NCBI GenBank assembly: GCA_036245805.1
Contig: BTRK01000003.1
Coordinates: 12,130,464-12,194,463 of the forward strand
Length of the DNA: 64,000 nt
Reading direction: 5' to 3'
Source of the DNA: Pristionchus mayeri
Taxonomy: Eukaryota > Nematoda > Chromadorea > Rhabditida > Neodiplogasteridae
Within the stretch, counting starts at the first letter, position 1, and the number at the start of each line of letters is the position of its first letter. A program made the position numbers and the translations under genes. Below, piece after piece: positions 35,111 to 47,208 of this stretch. Under the pieces are notes generated by a model. That model did not search any database, was not told the origin of the DNA, and saw only the letters and a list, made by a program, of their open reading frames with translations.

Positions 35111-35462
35111 ACCGTATCTTCTTTTTGCAAAATATTTCGACATGTAATGGACAGTAGTTTCATTATACCGTGCTTTCATTTCTCGAACTCTAATATTTTT
35201 AACAGACCGTCCACGAGAAAACGTAACAACTGGGAGGGGTGCTCGGATGTTAAAATTTAGAATATTCCGGTAATTTTTTTCTGAGGTAAGGGTCCAAAGT
35301 TAGGAACACAGGCACCAATAGCTAAGGGTCTAGGTCGGTTTTGAAAAAGATACAGTAACCTACCAATTTTGGGGTCGAAAATTTTAGTATTACATAATTT
35401 CACAAGAAATATATTTTCTGGTGTGTTTTCACTTGTAGAAAACGAATTTCCACATTAGAGCT
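35111..35462. other. 352-bp palindrome spacer
   Basis: Unique sequence between the two arms; the first non-mirrored bases follow CATCTCGTG at 35110. It includes a degraded piece of the hairpin element seen at 46.0 kb (TTTCATTTCTCGAACTCTAA). No gene seen. Confidence 0.85.
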
Positions 35463-36387
35463 CACGAGATGTCGATCTGTAGAAGCTATGCCCAAAAAAC
35501 CGATTTTGTCGGTCGAAATCGGCAGAAATCTGCTCATAACTAATTTGGATGCCCCCGGTGGGCGTGTTTGCTTTACATTTTCGGAATCTACGTGCAAAGG
35601 CCCTATTTTTAAGAGAAGCGCTCGGTAAGACTCGATCACCCCGCGGACACGTTCCTCTAGCAACAAGATCCGGAGGTCCATACTCGGGTGCTAGGAGTAC
35701 ATTAGGCCCACATTTCTCAAAACAACGGTTATTACCTGATAGGGCCATTATACAGAAAGAAATTCAATTAAAAGTTGAAAATGGTCGAAAAACCATATTT
35801 TCAAAACGCTGTAATATGGATTCAATTTTCAAGTAGCATTAGTCATGTGATGCCTTGAAAGCCTAAAAAACATATCTAGGTGCTTTTCCGGTCAATTTTG
35901 AATACTCAGTTTTCACTCAAAAAATCACATTTTTCACTGTAACTGATGCCTTCCTTGGTTCCTCCAATAGTTTTTGTGCACACGTTGTAGCCCGATGGTA
36001 CCTGACTTCATTATACCCAAAGACATACTCAATGGCTTTGTCTAAGTTCGAGATTTTTGAACTTGTAGATTTAACAGTACTGATGTCGAACATGAAAACA
36101 ATTGTCTTTGGTTGAACTGGAATTGAAATCGATTAGATAAAGAGAAATTGCCGATAGTAAGATTTCGTCGGAATATTCATCACCACTTTCTGTGTTCTTT
36201 TTGACTAGCCTGAATGTGAAGAAAAAGCTAAAATATGATTACTAGGGTTCTCTATTGGACAATTTGTGTATCATTTTCAGATGTGTTTCATGTACTCTAT
36301 ATAGGTTATGTATATAGAGCACGTGAAACATATCTGAAAAATATACAACAATTTTCCAATAAGAGAGCCATAATGATTACATTTCAG

Positions 36388-36495
36388 TTTCACCCAAAAA
36401 TAGTGTGTGGAACTACTCCCAAGTGCGTATGCAAGCCCCGCTTCTATCTGAACAGCAACGGGGATTGTGTCAGCGGAGAAGAGTGCGAATATTGA
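36388..36495 (+). pseudogene. TIL-domain exon remnant, right arm
   Basis: Mirror of 34078-34185: acceptor TTTCAG at 36382-36387, half a TIL domain, then TGA formed at the fusion with exon 7-derived sequence. A short upstream piece (about 36145-36165) matches the end of exon 4 of the TIL gene. Confidence 0.8.
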
Positions 36496-36696
36496 GGCTC
36501 TCCCTGTCTGGGCATAGGCAGCCACTGTGTAAACTGTCCTCGAGTTGAATGTTCACTTGTAGTTGGAATGTGTAAACGATAAACAAAATATTACCCACGA
36601 TATTTTTATTTTTGCAATTGCAAAAAAGACAACTAAAAAAAGAATTTCGTGCGATGATAAAGTAGCGTCAAAAAATGTGTGCCCGCTCTTGGAACG

Positions 36697-36917
36697 TTAC
36701 CAACAGATTCCGAAGCACAGTTTTCCGAGTTGACATTCTCGATCTGTCTTACCACCAATAAATCCGATCAACTCATCGAACATACTAACGTTAATGAATG
36801 AAACAGAATAAGGTATTTTCGGAAATAATTTCGAAACAAAATTTGTCTACCGCATTGCTAAAAATAAACTTCGAAGCAGAAAATGGACGCAATGAGGAAA
36901 ACAATCGAGATATTCAT
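36697..36917 (-). pseudogene. Leader peptide plus short Cys-containing exon, right arm
   Basis: Mirror of 33656-33876 with the same out-of-frame junction; see that entry for the reading. Confidence 0.4.
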
Positions 36918-37232
36918 GGTTGACGATGGAAAACGAATGTCATCAGAGGTAGCCATAATGTAATTGTAGAATGCATACTAATATGAATCATATGATGTAC
37001 CGATAATAAGTGATTATTCAGCACGAGCGCGCGAATCTGACTCAATTGTATCGGTCTGGAGAGTAAACCGGTTTATCAATGAGTATTTTGGTGTGCATCT
37101 GCAAGTAATGAGTCTCAATAAACAATATCATAGTATTTTCGTAGAATCTATAGTTCCGGTGATTCATTGAAAGCACACATAACATGAGTATAAAGAGTCT
37201 GACTTTGACATCATTCGCATCATCATCCAATC
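36918..37232. promoter_or_regulatory. Bidirectional promoter of CX3C gene C, right arm
   Basis: Mirror of 33341-33655, with the Grainyhead-like and AP-1-like blocks and TATAAAG about 45 bp before the ATG at 37233. Confidence 0.6.
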
Positions 37233-37699
37233 ATGAAGATTTCGGCTATTTTCCTCCTCGCACTCATTGCCTGCTTTGGAGTCTCAGAGGTGAGGTTCTT
37301 TTGACTGACAAATGTAATGTTTACTTACCCACAAACTAAATTGTAAATTACAGTTTTGGAATAGCCTATGCACACTTTCTCAAAAAAAAAAGTTCCAGGC
37401 CCTTGTGATTGGCGGACCTCGGTTCACCAAAAGACCCTCTACGACTGCGTCAACCAAGTTTGTCAACGAGGCGCAATGCAATACGATGTATGGTACAAAG
37501 TTTTTCGATGTCATTTGAATCAAAACCTATTCGACTCATAGATTTAACAAGTATTAGGATATAATTACAGCAAATTTATGATAATCATTTGAGGTGCACT
37601 GGACTACAGAAGCCAGAGGCTCGCAAGCTGTGCTCGCAACTTTGCAAATCAGAATTCAAACAGGAGATTAAGTTCCCGACGACCCGACGTCCTCTCTAA
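37233..37699 (+). CDS. Secreted CX3C-X10-CX3C peptide C, right-arm copy
   Basis: Exon 1 37233-37289 (19-residue signal peptide, MKISAIFLLALIACFGVSE), exon 2 37399-37487, exon 3 37594-37699; phases 0 and 2, GT-AG introns of 109 and 106 bp. Core CNTMC-TGLQKPEARKL-CSQLC and a basic tail SEFKQEIKFPTTRRPL. The Arg/Pro/Thr-rich stretch between leader and core (PRFTKRPSTTAST) varies most between paralogs, whereas the core and exon lengths are fixed. Unrecognised family; secretion inferred from the leader. Confidence 0.88.
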
Positions 37700-37863
37700 A
37701 TATTTCTGATAAATTATTTGTGTTTTACTGTATCCGTATGTATTTCGACATATCATATCACAAGTTAAAGCCGCGCCAATAAAAACTTATTTTACAGATG
37801 TAGATAAACAGACTTACATCGCATACGTGTCTTTGTGATTTTCAAAAAAAGATATCGATTACA

Positions 37864-37889
37864 CCCAGGGGGTGGACGCTCGTCACTTT
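37864..37889 (+). promoter_or_regulatory. BTB-family upstream box (BTB-2, right arm)
   Basis: GGGTGGACGCTCGTCACTT about 105 bp before the ATG of BTB-2. It contains a TGACG-type half site on the reverse strand. Confidence 0.6.
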
Positions 37890-37991
37890 AGTACTCAATA
37901 AACTATACATAAAGGCATTCAATTCACTCTCTTCCTGGTTGTGTGACCTATTTTCTCCACTTCGAGCTATTCGACTAATTAGCCATCTGCA

Positions 37992-40900
37992 ATGTGTTGT
38001 AACGAAGAGGTTAGCATTCGAGTAGTTATTATTTTTTAAATGTAATTTGGCAATTGCTATTCATAACTCACAGGGGAATAAAACCACAACTTCAGAAGTC
38101 TACCTTCCAGTACGTAGTCCAATTTTTAGTTTTCTCCCTTATAATACAGACTAAAACATTTGTTATACCGGGGACTAGCAATAAGACTTTTCTGGAAAGT
38201 CTTTTTCTGATAAGTAGATTTATGCAGTTGTAGTCTTATTTCTATGTGAGTACAGTGTAACTATGTTTCAGAACTCCGAGGCCGCGGCAATCCACTCGAT
38301 CATTTTGGCCAATAATCTAACTGTTCAACTGGAGTTCTTCTATGATAAGGATCAGTTGTTAGCGTTCCCTACCACATGCTCAAACAACTAATAATCTCTT
38401 CCAGTATTCTCCAAAGCGTCTCGTCTATGAATGATTTGAACGATCTCTGCGTGTTGTTTGTCCGAATCTCATCTCGCGACGACGACTCTCATCCTACAGT
38501 ATTCCACACTAAGTTTGACGATCAAGAACTCTGCGTGAGCTTGCAAGTTGTATCAACATGAATCAAATGGTGTGGAAACGTTAGAATGATACTTTTGCTT
38601 TTTTAGTACTATGATTGTAATAAAGATACGGCTCGACTTCGAATTGGTCCACTTCTTGCACAGCATCTAAAAGAACAAGGAAATGTTCAATTTCATCAGG
38701 CGCCTGGATCAACAATCAATATCAGCGTATCGAATTCGAAAACGTGAAAAACATATGTTCTTATGTAAGCATTGTTTGATTTTCAGCGATGAACACGATG
38801 CAATAAGCGATGATATTTACACGTTCGCAAAACACTGTGGTTCTCGCGGTATTCGATGGACTGCTGGCATCGAATCTCCACCTAAGAATACGCCCATTCC
38901 ATATGAGGTCAATTTCATTCATAAAACTAACTATCCTTTGATAAGCTAAACTTATTCAAATGTAGGTTGCCTCACTGTTCTCTGAGTACTTCCACGCTCT
39001 ATTTTACGGAAGTTTCAAGGAGAGCGGAACGAAATGGGTCACTATGAGAAAAGTGGATGTGGATATTATCATAAGCATAGTAATGTTATGCGTGCGATAC
39101 GGTCCGAGCACAGATAGACCAGTTTTTGAAGTTACTGTAAAAAGGACTGTCGCACAAATAACCAAAGAATACGATAATGGCTTCAATGAATGCATAATGC
39201 AACATATCGTAAATTGAATAGCACATATTTTGATTTTCAGTGAACTTTGATTGGTTATCTATGAGAGCAGATCTCCTAGATCACTGTGACAGATTCAATT
39301 TTGTCGATTTTTTTCATAAAAATTTCAAGCGCTTGAAATATATTGTGCAGAAAACAAGAAATTCCGATCAAGGGGTTGTTCCAGGTATTCAAGATATTTC
39401 AGCAACTGTTCGTAACACTGAATTGATGGTGAGCGCTGGCTTTAAAGTGTTTCACACAATCTCTTAATATTCAGGACGAATTTGTAGCGAAGTTTCCTTT
39501 ATCGGGCTGTCTCGAGAAATTGGAGGTTACGCATTCCGATAGTTTGTCTTCGGAATTTCTGGGCGTCATTTCACAGGTGATGATTTATATTTCCAATACA
39601 TTTTATGTCGTGAAATGGGCCATCCAAGAGAAACAGATTTCATTGGTTACGATTGCAGAGAAAACTACAATTGCAGAATTATATCAAGAAGCGTCCAATT
39701 ATGAGTATATTTTGAAATTATAATAATTGATAATTGCGTGTTAGATGGAGAAACAAGTCGAATTGTTCCTATTTTATTGAGATTCTATAACATTAAAATA
39801 TGGAATGAAAATATGGAATGGGCGTTTAAAAAATAATAAAATTCATCACGCATTTATTCAGCTGCGAATTCGCTACGAAGAAGGAGAAATTGTATGCTCC
39901 ATATTCAACAACTTCAACCCATGTCTCGCGGGTGGGCTATTGACCTACAAGTTCAGATATTGTGAATCGACGACTCGTGAAGACAACAACAACAACAACC
40001 ATTTCCCACCAATTCGCTTATGAGCCCGATTCTCTAAGAGTCGAACAATATCCCACAGGGTCTGGCACAGCGTTTTTACGAGAACATGTGAGAAGGGGTC
40101 CTCGAGGGTGCTGATCACAATGGTCAAGTTCATTTTGCGTCATATCGATCGGTTAAGCCAGGCTGCATGTAGGCTTCATCTATAGTTCAGCTCATAACTC
40201 GAGAACCGAATTATGAATCATCTCCACACTTTCACAGAGGTTGTATTAGTTGACTATGAGTCCATCGATACCGAATTTGCATATTTTGAAAAATGGTAAA
40301 TATGCGCAAACTTAGTTCTCGAATATAAGGAAAAAATCAAAGCAACGAATTATATGAGCAGATGCACCTTGCTCTGCCGATCATTTTTCGTATGCATAGT
40401 ATAGGGCTAAAGTTCTGCTCCCTTAAGTTGCATTTATTTTTCTGATTAATTGTTGCTATCTTGCCGCGCAGATTGCGCCAGAGAAAGAGAAATGAGATTA
40501 ATTTCCTTTGTTTGCACGATTTTGAAAGTGAAACTCATTCCATTTCAGACTATATGGCGCAATCCGCGCGGCAAGATAACCTAAATAAGTCAGACAAATA
40601 ATTGTAACTTAAGGGAGCAGAACTTTAGCGCTATACTATGCATACGAAAAATGATCGGCAGAGCAAGGCGCATCTGCTCATCTAATTCGTTGCTTCGATT
40701 TTTTCCTTACATTCGGGAACTATGTTTGCGCATATTTACCATTTTTCAAATATGCAAATTCGGTATCGATGGATTCATAGTCAACTAATACACCTCTGTG
40801 AAAGTTTGGAGATGATTCATAATTCGGTTCCCGAGTTATGAGCTGAACTATAGATGAGGCCTACATGCAGCCTGGCTTAACCGATCGAGATGACGCAAAA

Positions 40901-41280
40901 TGAACTTGACCATCGTGATCAGCACCCTCGAGAACCCCTTCTCACATGTTCTCGTAAAAACGCTGTTCCGCATTTTGTTCGACTCTTAGAGAATAGGGCT
41001 CTTATATCGTAAGATCAAATTCAATAGTCCTAGTCGTGTAGTACTGTTCGAGCAGCATCCGAGATACTATGTCATGTACGTTGGCTCGCCCAATCCGTAT
41101 ATCGTAATCTGTGGATATCAATGGACGACTGGTACACTCATTGGAATTGTTCGTGGAAATCGAGGAAGATTAGGCAATTTGAGCAATCATCTGACTCTCT
41201 TCAGTTTGCACGCTCTCTCGTCTCTCTAACCGGCGAGAGAGCGTGCAAACTGAAGAGAGTCAGACCATTGCTCGTCAATT
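37992..41280 (+). pseudogene. BTB-2 gene, right arm, broken by donor loss and foldback
   Basis: Exons 37992-38009, 38272-38354, 38405-38534, 38607-38743, 38787-38907, then the BTB exon from 38966 (VASLFSEYFHALFYGSFKES), 39242-39429, about 39476-39573, a short exon near 39678-39701 and the last exon from 39862. The order is: N-terminal domain (IHSIILANNLTVQLEFFYD; LCVLFVRISSRDDDSHPTVF), BTB fold, helical linker, C-terminal domain (LRIRYEEGEIVCSIFNNFNP). After the BTB exon the donor is GGAC rather than GGTAC, so the exon reads into the intron and stops. The last exon is split by 40022-41001 and resumes with HPRYYVMYVGSPNPYIVI and GTLIGIVRGNRGR. Both lesions are shared with the left arm, so they predate the duplication. 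Confidence 0.85.
40022..41001. mobile_element. 980-bp foldback element in BTB-2 last exon, right arm
   Basis: Mirror of 29572-30551, with the 4-bp flanking repeat TTAT. Its presence at the same codon in both arms dates the insertion before the palindrome. Confidence 0.9.
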
Positions 41281-41624
41281 TTTTGCAAGTGTTCGAAAAT
41301 ACAAATCTCGCATAAAATAAGTAAAGTTACGACATAAGTTATTATTTTTCCGTTTTACTGAGATTTAGATTTGTCTTTTACAAACGTTCAGTTCTCGGTC
41401 TCCTCCCCTCCCATTTAATCATTACTATCTGTATTATTTATGGTATTGTGCGTAAATACAACGTGATTAAGAAACATCTCCACATGGTTCATAACATGCA
41501 AACTTACAAGAAAATAAGGTAACTTAGCCTGAAAATTGGGATTTCTGTGTTAGGGCGATATATATGATCATGGTTTGAAGATAAATGCGGTCAGAATACA
41601 AAGCAAATGTGTAAGCAGATTTAT

Positions 41625-42066
41625 TTAGAAAGGGCGTTTGGTCGTCGTTAGTTTAACCTCCTTTTTGAACTCGACTGCGCACACTTGAGAGCAGAGCTTG
41701 CGAGCCTCTGGTTTCTGCAGACCAGAGCACCTGAAATATGCAATTTGTTGATTATTTTCTTGTTTTTTTTTTGTCTAAATATGCATTTACATGCATTATT
41801 TGAATTGAAACATACATCTTATTGCATTCTGCTGCACTTGCGAATTTAATCGGAGCAACCGTGGAAGACTGGGGTTTGCGGGTGTGTGGGCGGACGAGAA
41901 GAGCCTGGGATGTTACATCTGGCATTCAGATAAATGAGGCTTCAAATTTCTATATAAGAACGATTATACTTTCACATAGTTATACTGCATAACAGGAAGC
42001 GATAATCAGCCTGACCTCTGAGACGACCAAAACGAGTGCGAGTAGGAGAACGAGCGAAATCTTCAT
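41625..42066 (-). CDS. Secreted CX3C-X10-CX3C peptide B, right-arm copy
   Basis: Exons 42066-42016, 41904-41816 and 41730-41625, mirror of 28535-28974 with a 2-bp length change in a T run of intron 2. The protein appears the same: leader MKISLVLLLALVLVVSE and core CNKMC-SGLQKPEARKL-CSQVC. Divergent from gene A. Confidence 0.87.
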
Positions 42067-42377
42067 GATTCGACGAGGATGGGACAATGATTTGAGGGAT
42101 CCATTTTATACTAGCATAATGTATACTGATATGAATCATTTGATGTACCGATGATAAGAGATTATTGACTACGGGCGCGCGAAATTGACTCAATTGAATC
42201 AAACTGGAGAGTAAACCGGTCTATCAATGAGTAATTTGTTGTGTATCTGCAAGCAATGAGTCTCAGTCAACAATATCATATTGTTTTCGTGTAATCTATA
42301 GTTCCGGTGATTCATTGAAAGCACACAAAACAGGAGTATAAAGAGGCTGACTTGATTTCTTTTCTCATCATCCCGCC
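42067..42377. promoter_or_regulatory. Bidirectional promoter between CX3C genes A and B, right arm
   Basis: Mirror of 28224-28534 with the same conserved blocks and two TATA boxes. Confidence 0.65.
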
Positions 42378-42844
42378 ATGAAGATTTCGGCTCTTTTCCT
42401 CCTCGCACTCATTGTCTGCTTTGGAGTCTCAGATGTGAGTTTTTTTTCTCAATACAGTTCTTGTTTCCTCAAAAATGTGCCGTAGTGGTCTACTAGATTC
42501 AGAAATCTTTGATCGACAAACATTGATATTATATTTACATCATTCAGGCCCTGGATATTGGCAGACCTCGCTTCACAAGAAGGCCCACTACAACTGGCCC
42601 TGCCAAGTTTGCGAACGAGGCGCAGTGCAATAAGATGTATGATTCAGTATATTTTCTTTTTTGTCTGTAGTATACTTAAATGTGATATTTGAGTAAATTT
42701 GGAAAAAGTGAATGCGAATTATGGTATCTTTATTCGAGGTGCACTGGACTACAGAAGCCAGAGGCTCGCAAGCTCTGCTCGCAACTTTGCAAGTCAGAGT
42801 TCAAACAGGAGATCAAATTCCCGACCACCAGACGTCCTCTCTAA
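42378..42844 (+). CDS. Secreted CX3C-X10-CX3C peptide A, right-arm copy
   Basis: Exons 42378-42434 (MKISALFLLALIVCFGVSD), 42548-42636 and 42739-42844; 83 aa. Core CNKMC-TGLQKPEARKL-CSQLC. Mirror of 27757-28223; the exon 3 acceptor is TTCGAG here and TTTGAG in the left arm. Secreted, unrecognised family. Confidence 0.88.
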
Positions 42845-43217
42845 ATATTTCTACTAAATGATTTGTATATTCATGTCTCCGTATTTATTGAGAAGTGCCC
42901 AATCACAAGTTAATACCGCTTAAACAACATTTGATTTACAGATTTTGTCAAAATGAACTTTTCAAAATATACCTAAAAATCAGGACACGAGATCAACCCA
43001 TTGCGTGGGGCATACACATATGTCAATTGCTGTCGTAAGGCTCAGTCCAGTGGAAGCATACCCAGAGAGTGGACGCTCATTTCGAGAGGATTTTGTTCGT
43101 GATCTGCGTTTCCTTCTTTTCCTTTTATCTTTTGCTTGGACATTTCCAATGAGCGGTAGAAACGAGAAAGTTACGAAATATTCGTGTATATTTCATTGTT
43201 AAATGATTTTTTTTCAG

Positions 43218-43480
43218 AATGGGGAAATCGACGCAGCGCCTGTTCATTCGATAATTCTTACAAACAAAGACACACAAAGACAAATACATCTTGAATTTAC
43301 TACACTCTAAATAAAATGCGCGTAAATTCTACTAGTTAATCAATAATTCCGGTTTTAAGACTTCTTGAGAAGATCAACTCCTAGTTGAAGACTTGAAGGA
43401 TCGCTTCTGGATTACTTTGAGTTACTTCTGACGCAGACTACAAATCATCTGACGCTGCGATTCTTTATATTAATTTTGAT
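43218..43480 (+). pseudogene. BTB-family N-terminal fragment, right arm
   Basis: Acceptor TTTTTCAG, then NGEIDAAPVHSIILTNKD, a stop, and a frame-disrupted match to exon 3 (VEDLKDRF...). A variant upstream box (GAGAGTGGACGCTCATTTCG) is at about 43065-43086. No BTB core follows. Convergent with MITE A. Confidence 0.7.
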
Positions 43481-43803
43481 GAAAAGAAAATAGGAAAAAT
43501 TCAAAGATGAAATTTTTGTCGGAGTAGATGAGTGAAATCTCCTAGAGAGCGATGCCTTTTAAAGCCATACGAACGCCTGTTTAAACAAACGCGATTTTAT
43601 TGGTCTCTTCGAAAATGGGCGTCTGTCTCCTCCCTCGCATCCATCGAAACAACGTTCTATTCATGAGGAAGATCAACAGAACAACCGATCAACTTTTTTC
43701 TCTTTTTTACTTTCCTTTATAATAAGCCCGAACAAGCGGATTATGGGAACCAAAATTAGAGGACGAAAGTGGAATCTCAACAATCCCGAGCGAAATTATT
43801 ATA

Positions 43804-44555
43804 CACAGCCTGTCGTGTTAGACAACTCGCGGCGGAGAGCAATTTTGGCACTCTCGTTTGTACGATATCGAATTTAATTAACTGAATAAATAAATTCAGT
43901 GAAGCACATTCCACTTTGAGGGTTTCAGAGCAAAATGTAGTGGGATAATTAAAACGTCTAGTGAAGCTCATTTTAAAACAGCTATTTCGAAACTCAATAC
44001 ATGACGATTTTCAAACTGGAACTAGTCTATGCACAATAGGCAGACCCCACTTCTGGGGTATTTTCTGAATCCGCATGAGCAGCTCTACATTTTTTATAGA
44101 GAGATTTTTGATATTGTTCCTAGTATTCGAAAAATGTGAGAAAATCCGCCATTTTAGCACCCTTTCAGCTGTTTCTTGAATACTAGGAAGAATATCAACA
44201 ATCTGTCTATACAAATTGTAGAGTTGCTCATGAGGATTCAGAAAATACCCCAGAAGTGGGGTCTGCCGATATTGTGCGCAGACTAGTTCCAATTTGAATC
44301 GGAAAATGGTTAAATATCCGAAATTGTGTCAAACGGGAGCCGGCAAGTAAGATAAAAATCCCAAAATTTAAACGTAGGCTCATGCCTTACTGTTTGAATC
44401 CCTTGCTAATTAGGATTATTAAATTTTAATTTCTTAATTAAATTATGGCTTATGTTTCAACAACTTTCTCCCTCACTTCACCGCTCAGCCGGCGTGAATG
44501 GATGGGAATGGTCCGCCGCGAAAACAAAGGAAATTGTCTGATCTGACAGGCTGTG
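43804..44555. mobile_element. Foldback MITE A, right arm
   Basis: CACAGCCTGTC...GACAGGCTGTG termini with TTATA on both sides (43799-43803 and 44556-44560). The internal inverted repeat carries GACCCCACTTCTGGGGTATT twice in opposite orientation. The element sits between two inverted copies of the TIL-gene promoter region (about 43515-43710 and 44830-45005). Confidence 0.82.
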
Positions 44556-45014
44556 TTATACACCTTCCGTGGGAGGGTTGCGTAATGTTGGTGTGGTGCA
44601 ACCAGTGTAGAATACAGAAGGATCTTCATCGGATCAAATGTACGTCTGTTTCATGTTTCTTGTAATGTAATTGATCCATTGATTAGCCACGCTAAAGCCA
44701 GGATACGCCACCTTACCACGGAAGGTATTCAATAATTGTGTCTTGTTCAGTTGATATTCCACTTTCGTCCCCTAATTTTGGTTCCCATAATTCACTTGTT
44801 CCGGCAAAGGAAAGTGAAAAAGGGCAAAAAGTTGATTGTTCTGTTGATCTTCCTCATGAGTCGAACGTTGTTCAGGTGAATGCGAGGAAGGAGACAGACG
44901 CCCATTTCCGAAGAGCCTAATAAAATCGCGTATGTTTAAACAGGCGTGCGTATGGCTTTAAAAGGCATCGCTCTCTAGGAGATTTCACTCATCCTCCATC
45001 TTCTGTATCAATAA

Positions 45015-46580
45015 ATGATTCCGCTCGTTTTTGTGGTGGGTATTTTTCAATACTTCCCTATAGGTTTGTTCATATATGTACTGAAACTCCTCTGCAGCAT
45101 ACATATTATGAGTAGTTTAATAAATTTCAGACGCTTGCCGTAACTGCAGCACTGGACTTGCAGCCCTTCACTGGATTACCCATAAAGACCGAGTGCAAGA
45201 AGAATGAAGTCTTCAGTCTTTGCAAAAATGAATGTCCCGTCAAGTGCGGAGAGGAGGAGAAACCGACCGTGAGAATGCTTTCATCACATTGCAATATGTT
45301 TAGAGTCAATTATTTCTACGAGACATTTCACTGAAATATAGTTATATAATATTTCAGAACATCTGCATCAGGCCTTTTTGCGATGCGGGGTGCGACTGCA
45401 AGAACGGCTTCTATCGGAGTACCACAGGGGATTGTATCACCAAAGAAGAGTGCAACACGGTGAGTTTTCATATATCTGAAGCAATGTCATTGATCGAACA
45501 CTTTTCCGGAATTCATTTGAGATGCGATATGTAATGTACATAATAGTTCTAGTTGGTGGCTCTGAATCTGGAAGGTGCTTTCAGCAAGAGTGCAAGAAGA
45601 ATCAGATCCTTACGCAATGCTATCCGGACTGGACCGCGACGTGTGAAGAGAAATTGCCGATCGTAAGATTTCATCGGAATATTCAACACCACTTTCTGGC
45701 TTCTTTTCACTAGCCTGAATGTGAAGGGAAAGCAAAAATATGATTACCAGGGTTATCTTATTGGAAAATTGTTCATTTTCAGATATGTTTCATATACTCT
45801 ATATAGGTTGCGTACATAGAGCACGTGAAACATATCTGAAAAATATACAACAATTTTCCAATAAGAGAGCCATAATGATTACATTTCAGTTTCACCCAAA
45901 AATGGTGTGTGGAACTACTCCCAAGTGCGTATGCAAGCCCCGCTTCTATCTGAACAGCAACGGGGATTGTGTCAGCGGAGAAGAGTGCGATGCGGTAAGA
46001 TTGAAGATATTAGAGTTCGAGAAATGAAACCACGGTCTAATGAAACCACGGTCTAATGAAACCACGGTCTAATGAAACCACGGTCCATTCCATGTCGAGA
46101 GAGTGTGTAAAAAGAAGAGACGGTGACCCGAATTACGAACTCTAGAAAATATCTGATACTTTTGATGAAATCATTTCCGAAGTATACATAATGTTGAGAC
46201 ACGGAGGTAATGCACATCAAAGCTATTCTTTGGTATTCGGCTCTATTAAGTGGTTGCAGCCTCCTGTACAGTGCAAGCAGAATCAGGTCCTCGCCAGATG
46301 TTATCCGGATTTTACCGCGACGTGTGAACAGAAATTGCCGATCGTGAGATTTATGTGGATTATACACGATTATTATCGGACATTTATCAAGTGGAGAGTC
46401 TAAAGCCTGGATATGATAGGACGGCGAAATATGATTACATTTCAGCGTCGCGGCTATTTGTTGTGCGGCGCTCCCAAGTGCGTCTGCAAGCCCCGATTCT
46501 ATCTCAACAGCAACGGGGATTGCGTCACCGGAGAAGAGTGTGATAAGGAGAATATTGAGGCTCTCCCTGTCTGGGCATAG
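45015..46580 (+). CDS. Secreted three-domain TIL protease inhibitor, right-arm copy
   Basis: Seven exons, all in phase: 45015-45035, 45131-45268, 45358-45459, 45585-45662, 45890-45994, 46260-46343, 46446-46580; 220 aa. Signal peptide MIPLVFVTLAVTAALD. TIL domain 1 has the canonical ten cysteines (from ECKKNEVFSLC to DCITKEEC); by analogy with the Ascaris inhibitor its reactive loop is the CIRPFC segment. TIL domains 2 and 3 have eight cysteines each (ATCEEKLP, PKCVCKPRFYLNSNGDC), lacking what look like the third and fifth, a disulfide pair in the Ascaris fold. Such proteins bind and block serine proteases outside cells. Domains 2 and 3 are close duplicates of each other. The upstream region has GTTTAAAC and TTTTAAAG boxes. 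Confidence 0.9.
46024..46085. repeat. 16-bp tandem repeat, right arm
   Basis: Four units (AATGAAACCACGGTCT) in intron 5 of the TIL gene, inside a hairpin whose ends are TTAGAGTTCGAGAAA and CGAATTACGAACTCTA (46010-46144). Confidence 0.85.
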
Positions 46581-47208
46581 ACCGCCACAGTGCAAACTGT
46601 CCTCGATTTGACTGTTCACTTGTAGTTGGAATGTGTAAACGATAAACAAAGTATTGCCCACAATGTTTTCATTTTCTCATTTTAGCAATGCGACAGACAC
46701 ATTTTGTTTCGCACGCTCTCTCACCGGTCAGACAGAGCGAGAGAGCGTGTAAAACTACTGTTTTGGCAACACGACTTGGTACCCCCGGTACAGTATTAGG
46801 GGTAAGCAAATGTCCGAAAATGCATACAGTAGGTTTTGAATCAGGTATTTTGTTAAAGAAAGTGAGCTCACCACCAATACTCTGAAGCAAAACACGAGTG
46901 CGAGACGGAAAATGATTAGGAAAATAAATCTTCATGACTGAACACAGCGTGTCAAATTTTGTTTTGCGCGGCGCTCGGTCGACCATGAAACAAAACATTT
47001 TTAACGAAATTTGCGATGAAAAGTAAAACCAAAATATGTGAAAAACATGCCATAACTTAGCTGGAAAAATTAACTATGCACATCTCAAACAATGGAGGTC
47101 TTACACAGTTGTTCGATGTCATTTAAATCAAATCATACACATCATTCGACTCATATTTTTTACAAGTATAAGGTCATAATTTCAGGAAATTTATGATAAT
47201 CATTTCAG

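Noticed and set aside
34737..35836. Mirrored ORFs on both strands near the palindrome centre
   Set aside because: They overlap one another antisense within the same DNA, have no exon borders and no family resemblance; most likely chance open frames in repeat DNA.
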